A DNA stretch of 9,483 bases. It comes from an uncultured Oligoflexia bacterium. Lineage in GTDB: Bacteria; Bdellovibrionota; Bacteriovoracia; Bacteriovoracales; Bacteriovoracaceae. The translations under genes and the position numbers were made by a program. The notes under the pieces were generated by a model that was not told where the DNA came from, made no database searches, and was given only the letters and a program-made list of their open reading frames with translations. The stretch is from positions 1 to 9,483 of the forward strand of contig CATLVA010000035.1 of assembly GCA_950060715.1 (NCBI GenBank). Reading direction: 5' to 3'. This document shows, piece by piece, positions 1-4,800 of the stretch; position 1 is the stretch's first letter, and each line of letters begins with the position of its first letter.

Positions 1-187
1 TTTCACGAGAGGCATTCGGGTATGTTTGAATCCATTCCAAAATTATTGCTACCGTGACATTTTTATATTTATTTTTTGAGCAAAAGCTTGCAAAGTTTAA
101 AAGTGTTGTGGCCCCTGCCTGAAATTTAAGGCCATAAGCTCTTTTTAATTGAATATACTCCTCAATACCATGTTTTATACTTTTCAT
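1..187 (-). CDS. Second tyrosine recombinase, N-terminal fragment (cut by window edge)
   Basis: The reading frame opens at an ATG (187-185) that overlaps the stop of the upstream recombinase as ATGA, and stays open for 62 codons to the window edge. The protein begins MKSIKHGIEEYIQLKRAYG and continues with a helical stretch (LLNFASFCSKN...). From family knowledge, a 'YLxLRRxLGFK...L..F..F' opening is the SAM-like core-binding domain of tyrosine recombinases that occur as overlapping pairs or trios (RIT elements, NGR234 y4r-type genes). The catalytic domain lies outside the window, so activity cannot be judged. The ATGA overlap implies translational coupling with the gene at 184-1443 and a joint role in site-specific recombination of a mobile element. 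Confidence 0.72.
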   Translation of the reverse strand, partial: MKSIKHGIEEYIQLKRAYGLKFQAGATTLLNFASFCSKNKYKNVTVAIILEWIQTYPNASRE

Positions 188-1443
188 AATTCTTTCCCCC
201 AAGTAGTAGGCCAGGCAAGCGGAACTTGTTTAAGCCTATTCATATCTAGTCTTGTGTAACGCACAGAGGTATTCATTGAGGTATGCCTTAAAAGCTCTGA
301 TACTTCTTGAAGGCTTCCACCCTTATTTAAAATGTTTGATGCGACTGAATACCTTAGTAGTCGTGCTCCTGATATTGGAGGCTTTAAATTACAGCGATCT
401 AATGCATGCCGAACTACTGACGATATTGCTCCAGATTGCTTAAAACGAACGAAAGGCGCTTTGCCACGAATAAAGACTTCTTTATCTTTAGAGCCGGGCC
501 TTGCATATTTGATATATCTTTTTAGCGCCTCCTTAACATCTGATTCTAAAGGTAAGATGGTGCGTTTGCCTTTTCCTTGGATAACTATCTTTTTTTCCTC
601 CCAAAGAATATCTTTCAATTTGAGATTAATAACTTCAATTGGTCGAAATCCATATCTCATTAATAGTATGAGTATTGCAAAATCACGAATTCCAATTGCA
701 TGGTTTAAGTCACAGCACTCAAGCATTTTAACCATCTCATTTTCGGAAATGGTATGAATGACATTTTGATTCCTCCATATTGAAAATTGAGGAACAGCAT
801 AGGAAAGATCAACATTTATTATCCCCTTGCCGTAAAGAAACTTCATGTAACATTTGATAGCACTACCATCGCATCGAAGGGTTCTGTCATTGTGGTGTTT
901 GCCTCGTTCCCTTAAGAAATTTAGAATATCAGTGGCTTGTATTTTTTTAGGATTACAATTTGACTTTGGGAAAGAGAAAGTTAGAAATTGTCTAATCGTT
1001 GTTTTAAAACGAACAATAGATGTATTTGTAAGGCCTCGATCATTTTTCATGTATTTTTCAAAGATGTGAACTTCGCTCTGAATCTTTTTACATCCACGAA
1101 ATCTACTGAGCTTTTTATCTATCAATTTAAGTCGATGCTTTTTCTCAACGATAGAAAGGAAACGATGTAAAGAAAGCCATGACCCATTCTTTATCTTGTG
1201 AGTCTGTTGAGACAGCTTTGTTTTAAAGTCTTGAACATGAGATTTTCTTAGCTTTGTTGGTGTGATCGAATTGTAGGCTGACCACCTGATAAACTTCAAT
1301 ACAATAATAAGTTTTGTTTTGATAGTTGGGATTTGATACCCCTCATTGAAATGCTCAATAGTGAATGTCTCTATTGATGCTGAAAACGGGCTTTGCCGAA
1401 ATTCGTTAATTAGACTCTTGGATGAATAGATTGCTTCAATCAT
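184..1443 (-). CDS. Tyrosine recombinase/integrase, RIT-type first gene
   Basis: A 419-aa site-specific recombinase that would cut and rejoin DNA through a tyrosine 3'-phosphate intermediate. About 120 N-terminal residues form an arm-type domain, residues ~125-215 resemble the SAM-like core-binding domain, and ~230-405 are catalytic. Visible catalytic positions are R267 (YGFRPIEV), K291 (QGKGKRTILPL), R364 (RLLRYS), H387 (LLRHTS) and Y396 (VRYTRLD). The box II histidine of the usual HxxR is replaced by arginine (R361). The tail 'YTRLDMNRLKQVPLAWP' matches the style of recombinases found in overlapping pairs/trios. The ATG at 1443 has a strong SD (GGAGG about 8 nt upstream), and the gene overlaps the next recombinase by 4 nt. 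It is transcribed away from the tandem-HTH regulator at 1820, sharing a 376-nt control region. It could be a transposase of a RIT-like element or the integrase of a larger element. Confidence 0.9.
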   Translation of the reverse strand: MIEAIYSSKSLINEFRQSPFSASIETFTIEHFNEGYQIPTIKTKLIIVLKFIRWSAYNSITPTKLRKSHVQDFKTKLSQQTHKIKNGSWLSLHRFLSIVEKKHRLKLIDKKLSRFRGCKKIQSEVHIFEKYMKNDRGLTNTSIVRFKTTIRQFLTFSFPKSNCNPKKIQATDILNFLRERGKHHNDRTLRCDGSAIKCYMKFLYGKGIINVDLSYAVPQFSIWRNQNVIHTISENEMVKMLECCDLNHAIGIRDFAILILLMRYGFRPIEVINLKLKDILWEEKKIVIQGKGKRTILPLESDVKEALKRYIKYARPGSKDKEVFIRGKAPFVRFKQSGAISSVVRHALDRCNLKPPISGARLLRYSVASNILNKGGSLQEVSELLRHTSMNTSVRYTRLDMNRLKQVPLAWPTTWGKEL

Positions 1444-1502
1444 GATAAAACCTCCACCATTTTTCCTTAGAATTTCTGACCATTATTCAAACAACTACTT
1501 AA

Positions 1503-1520
1503 AATCATTCACGAATGATT
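1503..1520. promoter_or_regulatory. 18-bp palindrome upstream of the recombinase genes
   Basis: AATCATTC-AC-GAATGATT is a perfect 8-bp inverted repeat with a 2-nt centre, 60 nt upstream of the recombinase start. Its size and symmetry fit a dimeric repressor operator; it could also be part of a recombination or binding site. Function is inferred from form and place only. Confidence 0.4.
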
Positions 1521-1543
1521 CCAATATCTTATCGAAAAAAGGG

Positions 1544-1571
1544 CTACGATTTATTTCTCAATATTTCGTAG
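1544..1571. repeat. Inverted repeat CTACGA...TCGTAG
   Basis: Six-base perfect arms (1544-1549 and 1566-1571) flank a 16-nt AT-rich centre. The right arm runs into an AGAATTTC motif (1570-1577) that also precedes the phased repeats of the second control region (8310-8317), and occurs once more at 1469-1476. No T-run follows the repeat, so it is not a typical terminator. Confidence 0.3.
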
Positions 1572-1583
1572 AATTTCAGGCGT

Positions 1584-1612
1584 TGGCTACTTGCTGGCTA
1601 CTTTTTGGCTAC
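1584..1612 (+). repeat. TGGCTAC direct repeats at 11-bp period (locus 1)
   Basis: Three exact TGGCTAC copies start at 1584, 1595 and 1606, exactly 11 bp apart, with a degenerate fourth (TGACCCAC) at 1617. One-helical-turn spacing places all copies on the same face of DNA, as for cooperative regulator sites or iterons. The same motif, preceded by the same AGAATTTC plus 6 nt, is found upstream of the paralogous regulator at 8324-8352. The protein bound is unknown. Confidence 0.6.
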
Positions 1613-1702
1613 ACGCTGACCCACCTTACACTTCTCCTCTTTAACAGCGACCTTTTGGCATCTAAGTCATCCAAATTAATAAGAAAAGTTCACAGCATTG
1701 CG

Positions 1703-1767
1703 CTGGCAGAAAGTGGTTCACACTTTCGAGCGCAAATGTGGCAGCGACTGGCTCATAAGTGGTTCAC
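1703..1767 (+). promoter_or_regulatory. Two bipartite direct-repeat sites, probable operators of the tandem-HTH regulator (locus 1)
   Basis: Two sites have the form CTGGC - spacer - AGTGGTTCAC. Site a: CTGGC 1703-1707, 4-nt spacer, AGTGGTTCAC 1712-1721. Site b: CTGGC 1748-1752, 5-nt spacer, AGTGGTTCAC 1758-1767. A further lone GTTCAC lies at 1688-1693, and extra TGGCA half sites at 1656-1660 and 1740-1743. The sites end 53 nt before the ATG of the regulator, a position that suits autoregulation. The shared CTGGC half recurs with a different partner half at locus 2 (8442-8494). That the adjacent HTH protein binds here is inference. Confidence 0.5.
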
Positions 1768-1778
1768 TTCAGAGAGCC

Positions 1779-1789
1779 TGCCACTGGCA
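1779..1789. repeat. TGCCA-C-TGGCA palindrome
   Basis: An 11-bp palindrome made of two inverted copies of the common TGGCA half site lies 31 nt before the regulator start. The equivalent place at locus 2 (8473-8484, about 31 nt before that start) also holds a palindrome, AGTGC-TG-GCACT, containing CTGGCAC. The conserved position supports a promoter-proximal operator. Confidence 0.4.
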
Positions 1790-1819
1790 CATCAAAGGTC
1801 AGAAAGGAGGATCTAAAAA

Positions 1820-2548
1820 ATGGAAATTATCAAATTACAAAACCCAAACGAAGCAGTGATAAAAAAAACTGTTACAAAAAATAGAGAGAAAGAGAACAAA
1901 CTCAAAAATAAAAAAAGAACAACTATAACCTACTTTAGCAGTCACACTGAGATTTCAAACGACGCAAGTTTTTTAAAGCAACTACGACTAGCTCTTAATC
2001 TAAACAGAACAGAAGCAAGCAACATTCTTGGTATGTCTGTTTCTACAATAAAAAGATATGAAACAGGAATCAGTGAAATTACTACGGATAAGCTAGATTA
2101 CTTTTTGAAGTGTTATTGTGTCAGCCGAATTGAATACATGAGTTTCAAAGCTGGAAAGGAAGTCTCTTTTTCTAAAGAAAAACTCACTCCGAAAGTCAAA
2201 GTCATCGAGAACAACTTACTAAGAAGAAGTTATAAGAAAATTATAACCGAGGAAGTCAGAGCGATCACTCATTTAAGAACCATTAAAGGACTCAATCAAC
2301 AAGAACTTACTACAAAATGTGGTTGGTCTAGAACAGCAATTAGTCATATTGAAAATGGAAGAATTGAACTTACCGAAGAGAAACTTAAGCATATCTTAAA
2401 AGCTCTTGAGGTAACTTTAAAGAAGTTCAAACAGTACCTCGATTCGTCTTTTGACAGAACTTTTATTGAAAAGAAATGTATTAAGAAAATTCTAGATATG
2501 GATAGTTCAAAATTAAAAAGCATAGAAACAATTTTAGAAAACTTTTAA
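1820..2548 (+). CDS. Tandem-HTH (XRE-like) transcriptional regulator, module 1
   Basis: A 242-aa DNA-binding protein with two helix-turn-helix domains. A Lys/Arg-rich N-terminal tail (1-45) leads to HTH1 at about 51-105 (GMSVSTIKRYETG in the turn and recognition helix). A basic linker NLLRRSYKKIITEE (132-145) precedes HTH2 at about 146-207 (CGWSRTAISHIENGRIEL). The tail CIKKIL...KLKSIETILENF follows. The ATG has a strong SD (AGGAGG). Its paralogue at 8515-9156 keeps the linker, HTH2 and tail closely but has a different HTH1. It is followed after 18 nt by a small RHH-like gene, and the same order is repeated at locus 2. It probably autoregulates through the bipartite sites at 1703-1767 and may control mobile-element functions. 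No named family is recognised beyond XRE-like HTH. Confidence 0.85.
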   Translation: MEIIKLQNPNEAVIKKTVTKNREKENKLKNKKRTTITYFSSHTEISNDASFLKQLRLALNLNRTEASNILGMSVSTIKRYETGISEITTDKLDYFLKCYCVSRIEYMSFKAGKEVSFSKEKLTPKVKVIENNLLRRSYKKIITEEVRAITHLRTIKGLNQQELTTKCGWSRTAISHIENGRIELTEEKLKHILKALEVTLKKFKQYLDSSFDRTFIEKKCIKKILDMDSSKLKSIETILENF

Positions 2549-2566
2549 CACCTAACGAAAGGAAGC

Positions 2567-3001
2567 ATGATGGAAAAAGCAAAAAAAACACCAAAAAATA
2601 AAATCGCTAAAGATTCAGATTTAACAAACATAAGAGCAAGAGTGAGCTTTAAAGAAAGCATAAATTCTGAAGTCTCAAAACTTAACAAAAGAAAGAAAGG
2701 GAGCAAGAAAATCATACCAGCGGATATTTTAGAAATTTTACTTCCACTATTAACTGATGAGCATAGAGAGCAACTTTTATCAAAAACTGTAACAGGCTCA
2801 GATCGCAGGAAAAGAGCAAGACAGGGTTACATTAAGAAGCATGGATCTATTAGTGAAATAGCATTTCTTGATCTTATTCAGGACAGAGAGGTGGAACTCG
2901 ACGACTATCTCCCAGAGGAGCTAAAACTACAAAACCTCAAGGGAAAAAAGAGCTTGACCAAAGTTAACAAAAATGTTAACCTTGAGGAGAAATCAGCTTG
3001 A
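2567..3001 (+). CDS. Small basic ribbon-helix-helix-like protein, module 1
   Basis: A 144-aa protein of unrecognised family. After a Lys-rich start, residues ~20-65 follow a ribbon-helix-helix pattern: strand TNIRARVS, helix KESINSEVSKLNK, helix IIPADILEILLPLL. Next come TVTGSDRRKRARQGYIKKHG and an acidic segment ending in a Lys-rich tail. It aligns along most of its length with the partial gene at 9178 (shared IR.., KLNK/KINK, KI..D.L, V/IT..D.R.KR, KK.G..SE). An SD (AAAGGAAG) serves ATG 2567 or ATG 2570. The 18-nt gap to the tandem-HTH gene suggests one operon, and the stop overlaps the TTG start of the toxin gene. It could be a second regulator, a relaxosome accessory protein or a partition-type DNA binder; the sequence does not decide. 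Confidence 0.75.
   Translation: MMEKAKKTPKNKIAKDSDLTNIRARVSFKESINSEVSKLNKRKKGSKKIIPADILEILLPLLTDEHREQLLSKTVTGSDRRKRARQGYIKKHGSISEIAFLDLIQDREVELDDYLPEELKLQNLKGKKSLTKVNKNVNLEEKSA
2954..2996 (+). promoter_or_regulatory. Possible internal promoter/operator and SD of the toxin-antitoxin pair
   Basis: Inside the 3' end of the preceding gene are two GTTAAC palindromes (2963-2968 and 2975-2980) with centres 12 bp apart, flanked as AAAGTTAAC...GTTAACCTT. TTGACC (2954-2959) and TAACCT (2977-2982) with a 17-bp gap could form a weak sigma70 promoter overlapped by the palindromes. HigA-type antitoxins normally repress their own promoter, so this is a candidate operator. The SD GAGGAG (2984-2989) supports the downstream TTG start. 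Confidence 0.4.
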
Positions 3002-3312
3002 AGCAAATAAAACTGTTTCATAACTCTGAGGATATTGTTCCATTTAGTGAGTGGTTTAATAAGCTTTCTATGGCTTCTCAGGCTCGTATAGACGTTTATA
3101 TTAAACGTGTGGCTGCTGGAGGCTCAAAGAACAACATTAAATCTCTCGGAGATGGAGTTTTTGAGATAAAGATTAATTATGGCCCAGGATTCAGGGTCTA
3201 TTTTGGTGAAGTTCAAAACGCTATTATTCTGCTTCTTTTAGGTGGCGATAAGTCGTCTCAAAAAAGAGACATCATAAAAGCAAAAAGTTATTGGAGGCAA
3301 TTCAATGAATAG
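2998..3312 (+). CDS. higB: HigB/RelE-family toxin (type II toxin-antitoxin)
   Basis: A 104-aa RelE/ParE-fold protein of the Gp49-like HigB group, whose known members are ribosome-dependent mRNA interferases. Diagnostic segments are FSEWFNKLSMASQARIDVYI, IKSLGDGVFEIKINYGPGFR, VYFG and the C-terminal LLLLGGDKSSQKRDI followed by the YW motif. The start is TTG at 2998, supported by GAGGAG 8 nt upstream; its TTGA overlaps the stop of the previous gene, so translation may be coupled. The antitoxin follows with an 8-nt overlap, giving the toxin-first order typical of HigBA. In an element like this the pair would act as a stability or phage-defence module. Length and all core motifs look intact. Confidence 0.92.
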   Translation: MKQIKLFHNSEDIVPFSEWFNKLSMASQARIDVYIKRVAAGGSKNNIKSLGDGVFEIKINYGPGFRVYFGEVQNAIILLLLGGDKSSQKRDIIKAKSYWRQFNE

Positions 3313-3601
3313 AACATCTTCTTATGATGAAATGTTATCAAAGCGACTTCAAAATCCTGAGTATGCAAGAGAGTATATTGTTGCATCAATGGAGGGAGAA
3401 GAGGGTCAAACACTGATTAGCGCATTACTTAGTATGATTGAGGTTATGGGTATCAAAGAATATTCAGAACTCGTGAATATGCCTAAGTCTGCTATATCAA
3501 GACTACTTTCCGTTGGTGACATTCCCAAAATAGAAACTCTCAATAAACTTTTAGCTCCTTTTAAGCTCAAGGCAAAACTTGACATAGAAGAAGTGGCTTA
3601 A
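3305..3601 (+). CDS. higA: HigA-type HTH antitoxin
   Basis: A 98-aa antitoxin paired with the toxin gene it overlaps by 8 nt. The N-terminal part (LSKRLQNPEYAREYIVASMEG) matches the toxin-contacting region of the addiction-module antidote family, and ~40-85 is an XRE-like HTH (LLSMIEVMG, YSELVNMPKSAISRLLS, PKIETLNKLLAPF). It should neutralise the toxin by direct binding and repress the operon. The ATG lies within the toxin's 3' end with GGAGG upstream (3293-3297). Its stop TAA overlaps the stop of the convergent acidic-protein gene in a shared TTAA (3598-3601). I see no terminator between the two. Confidence 0.9.
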   Translation: MNRTSSYDEMLSKRLQNPEYAREYIVASMEGEEGQTLISALLSMIEVMGIKEYSELVNMPKSAISRLLSVGDIPKIETLNKLLAPFKLKAKLDIEEVA

Positions 3602-4062
3602 GCTGCTTCTTCTAAATTTAGTTCAACAAATCTCTCAATATCACTCACCCAGTAATCATCACCGTCAACTTCCACAATTTCTCCGTCTGCTCTCAATGAG
3701 TCCATATACTCATCAAGTGCGATCCTGTAAGAGATTGGATCTAGAATCTCAATTGCTGACATCATGTCATACTCAATCCAACCAATCTTTACAGTTTCTT
3801 CGTAACAAGATGTTAGAGATTCCTTTGCGTATTCATCATCAATAGGTGCACAATTCTCAGATACTAAATGTTCAATGACCCACTCTATACCGTATTCAAC
3901 CCCAACACCATCAAGTAGCCTCATATTGTCATCTGAGCTGCAACTTGAGCAGTTTTTCTCTTTCACTTCTTTGCAACAGGAGTAGCAAAACGGCTTTGAT
4001 TTTCGATACGCAACAGTTACAAGGTTTTCATAAGTTTTTTGATCTAGTGTTTCAGTTAACAT
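3598..4062 (-). CDS. Small, strongly acidic protein with Cys4 zinc-ribbon-like motif, function unknown
   Basis: A 154-aa protein. I chose the ATG at 4062 because AAAGGAG lies just upstream; an in-frame ATG at 4134 would add 24 residues without an SD. Residues 26-41 carry CYSCC and CSSC, a CxxC-x8-CxxC spacing suited to one zinc ion. The rest holds EYGIEWVIEHLVSENC, a helical middle and an acidic C-terminus (VEVDGDDYWVSDIERFVELNLEE). By count there are about 36 Asp/Glu against 13 Lys/Arg. Proteins of this kind seem familiar from conjugative elements, but I cannot name the family. The charge would fit a DNA-mimic such as an anti-restriction protein; that is inference from composition and mobile context only. 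It is convergent with the antitoxin gene and has its own upstream region. Confidence 0.75.
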   Translation of the reverse strand: MLTETLDQKTYENLVTVAYRKSKPFCYSCCKEVKEKNCSSCSSDDNMRLLDGVGVEYGIEWVIEHLVSENCAPIDDEYAKESLTSCYEETVKIGWIEYDMMSAIEILDPISYRIALDEYMDSLRADGEIVEVDGDDYWVSDIERFVELNLEEAA

Positions 4063-4096
4063 TTTCTTCTCCTTTAAGTTTTTAATGCCTCTTAGG

Positions 4097-4127
4097 GCGA
4101 AATAAACGAGGAGCGAAGTAGAGCGAA
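4097..4127. repeat. Three GCGAA direct repeats upstream of the acidic-protein gene
   Basis: GCGAA occurs at 4097-4101, 4113-4117 and 4123-4127; the last two sit in a 10-bp tandem (GAGCGAAGTA, GAGCGAAAAT). They lie 35-65 nt upstream of the minus-strand start at 4062, where a regulator site could be. The repeats are short and may be chance. Confidence 0.25.
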
Positions 4128-4143
4128 AATCCACAAAAAAGTT

Positions 4144-4166
4144 GGGGGAAACCTTTAGGGGGAACC
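4144..4166. repeat. GGGGGAAACC / GGGGGAACC direct repeat
   Basis: Two near-identical G-run motifs at 4144-4153 and 4158-4166, starts 14 bp apart, stand out in AT-rich DNA. They lie 80-105 nt upstream of the acidic-protein start and could belong to its control region. No known site is recognised. Confidence 0.3.
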
Positions 4167-4370
4167 GACTGTTTTTGTTGATTTTTTAGCGATCGAAGCG
4201 GACGATAAATGGAGCCTAGAGCTTTTTAAAAAATGTTTAGGAGTAAAGGTTAATTATAGATTTAAGCTTCAAGCCTTGTCGTTTCAAAATATATATCTTA
4301 TTTGACACTTTTAATTATTTGATGAGTATTATTTTCTCACATTTGATTGTGGATTCCCTACTGAGCAATT

Positions 4371-4408
4371 AAAAAAACCTTGGGCCAGTAATAGCGACTC
4401 AGCCCAAG
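4371..4408 (-). terminator. Rho-independent terminator of the copZ-like gene
   Basis: Read on the minus strand, CTTGGGC pairs with GCCCAAG around a 16-nt loop (with a further AGT/ACT pairing possible inside it), then a run of seven T follows after GG. It sits 74 nt beyond the stop of the minus-strand copper-chaperone gene. The plus-strand side has no equal T-run, so termination is mainly leftward. Confidence 0.8.
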
Positions 4409-4481
4409 TTTAAGACGTAGTTTTTCCTATTAGGATAAGATAAATCGGTCTAATCAGCAGCTAAAATTGAAAAAATTGGCT

Positions 4482-4679
4482 TTAAGCAGTTTTAAACTCA
4501 TATCCTGCGACTTCAATGGTTTTTTTTATTGCATCTTGATCGAGTGTGGATTTCACATACAGTTCGGACTTTTCTATATTACCATCCACTTCAGCAGAGC
4601 TGTCCTTTTCTTGTAATGCTTCTTTGATAGCTTTTACGCAGCTCATGCAATGCAAGTCTTTCATCTCAAATGTATACAC
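4482..4679 (-). CDS. copZ: CopZ-like HMA copper chaperone
   Basis: A 65-aa single heavy-metal-associated domain (HMA fold), the usual size for free copper chaperones. The metal site is CMSC (C11, C14) in the first loop, reading LHCMSCVKAI instead of the more common GMxCxxC. The C-terminal part (AGYEF) is typical of the fold. It should bind Cu(I) in the cytoplasm and pass it to the divergent CopA and its sensor. The start is GTG at 4679, chosen because AGGAG lies 6 nt upstream; the next Met (residue 6) has no SD. It is transcribed from its own promoter with a MerR-type operator (4710-4740) and ends in the hairpin at 4371-4408. Confidence 0.87.
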   Translation of the reverse strand: MYTFEMKDLHCMSCVKAIKEALQEKDSSAEVDGNIEKSELYVKSTLDQDAIKKTIEVAGYEFKTA

Positions 4680-4709
4680 TTTTTTCTCCTTTGTTAGTTC
4701 TAGAATATA

Positions 4710-4740
4710 AATATGAGGTCTCCCCCGGGGGAAGGGTCAA
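4710..4740 (-). promoter_or_regulatory. CueR-type promoter/operator of the copZ-like gene
   Basis: On the minus strand, TTGACC (4740-4735) is followed after 19 bp by CATATT (4715-4710). The spacer is an imperfect GC-rich dyad centred on CCCCC/GGGGG (4722-4731). A 19-bp spacer that needs DNA distortion by the activator is the mark of MerR-family promoters. The -35 boxes of this promoter and of the copA promoter form an inverted repeat (GGGTCAA...TTGACCC, 4734-4754). Confidence 0.75.
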
Positions 4741-4748
4741 GAAAAAAT

Positions 4749-4779
4749 TTGACCCTCCCCTTGGGGGAGGGTCTATGCT
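4749..4779 (+). promoter_or_regulatory. CueR-type promoter/operator of the copA operon
   Basis: TTGACC (4749-4754), a spacer of exactly 19 bp, and TATGCT (4774-4779). Between and overlapping them is a perfect palindrome (4751-4773) with 10-bp arms GACCCTCCCC and GGGGAGGGTC around TTG. This matches the known design of CueR sites (inverted CCTTCC-type arms in an over-long spacer). The leader to the ATG at 4801 would be short, about 15 nt, and includes the SD AAAGGAG. Confidence 0.85.
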
Positions 4780-4800
4780 ATATTCAAAGGAGTGGAAAAT

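Larger units (their letters stand above)
4063..4481. other. Non-coding stretch between acidic-protein gene and copZ-like gene
   Basis: This 419-nt gap holds the SD and short repeats of the acidic-protein gene at its left end and the copZ terminator at its right end. The middle (about 4170-4370) is AT-rich with no supported gene. A frame without a start codon (4159-4302) and a TTGACA/TATTAT pair with a 19-bp gap (4302-4332, plus strand) are the only other marks, and neither is convincing. Confidence 0.6.

Noticed and set aside
252..1170. Several plus-strand frames opposite the recombinase gene
   Set aside because: They lie fully within a well-supported recombinase and show no recognisable domain.
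1442..1816. 124-codon plus-strand open frame across the divergent control region
   Set aside because: It has no SD, covers the repeat arrays, encodes a low-complexity-looking product and starts inside the recombinase start region. The operator-like structure explains the stretch better.
4159..4302. Open plus-strand frame in the gap (VFVDFLAIEADDKW...)
   Set aside because: It has no start codon or SD and matches no family I know. It could be a gene remnant, but the support is too weak.
4302..4332. TTGACA and TATTAT on the plus strand as an sRNA promoter ahead of the 4379-4408 hairpin
   Set aside because: The gap is 19 bp with no dyad, and the hairpin's T-run serves the minus strand. The position is better explained as the copZ terminator region.
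4127..4356. DnaA-box-like words (AAATCCACA at 4127-4135, TGTGGATTC near 4348)
   Set aside because: Each mismatches the consensus at two positions, they are far apart, and they are expected by chance.
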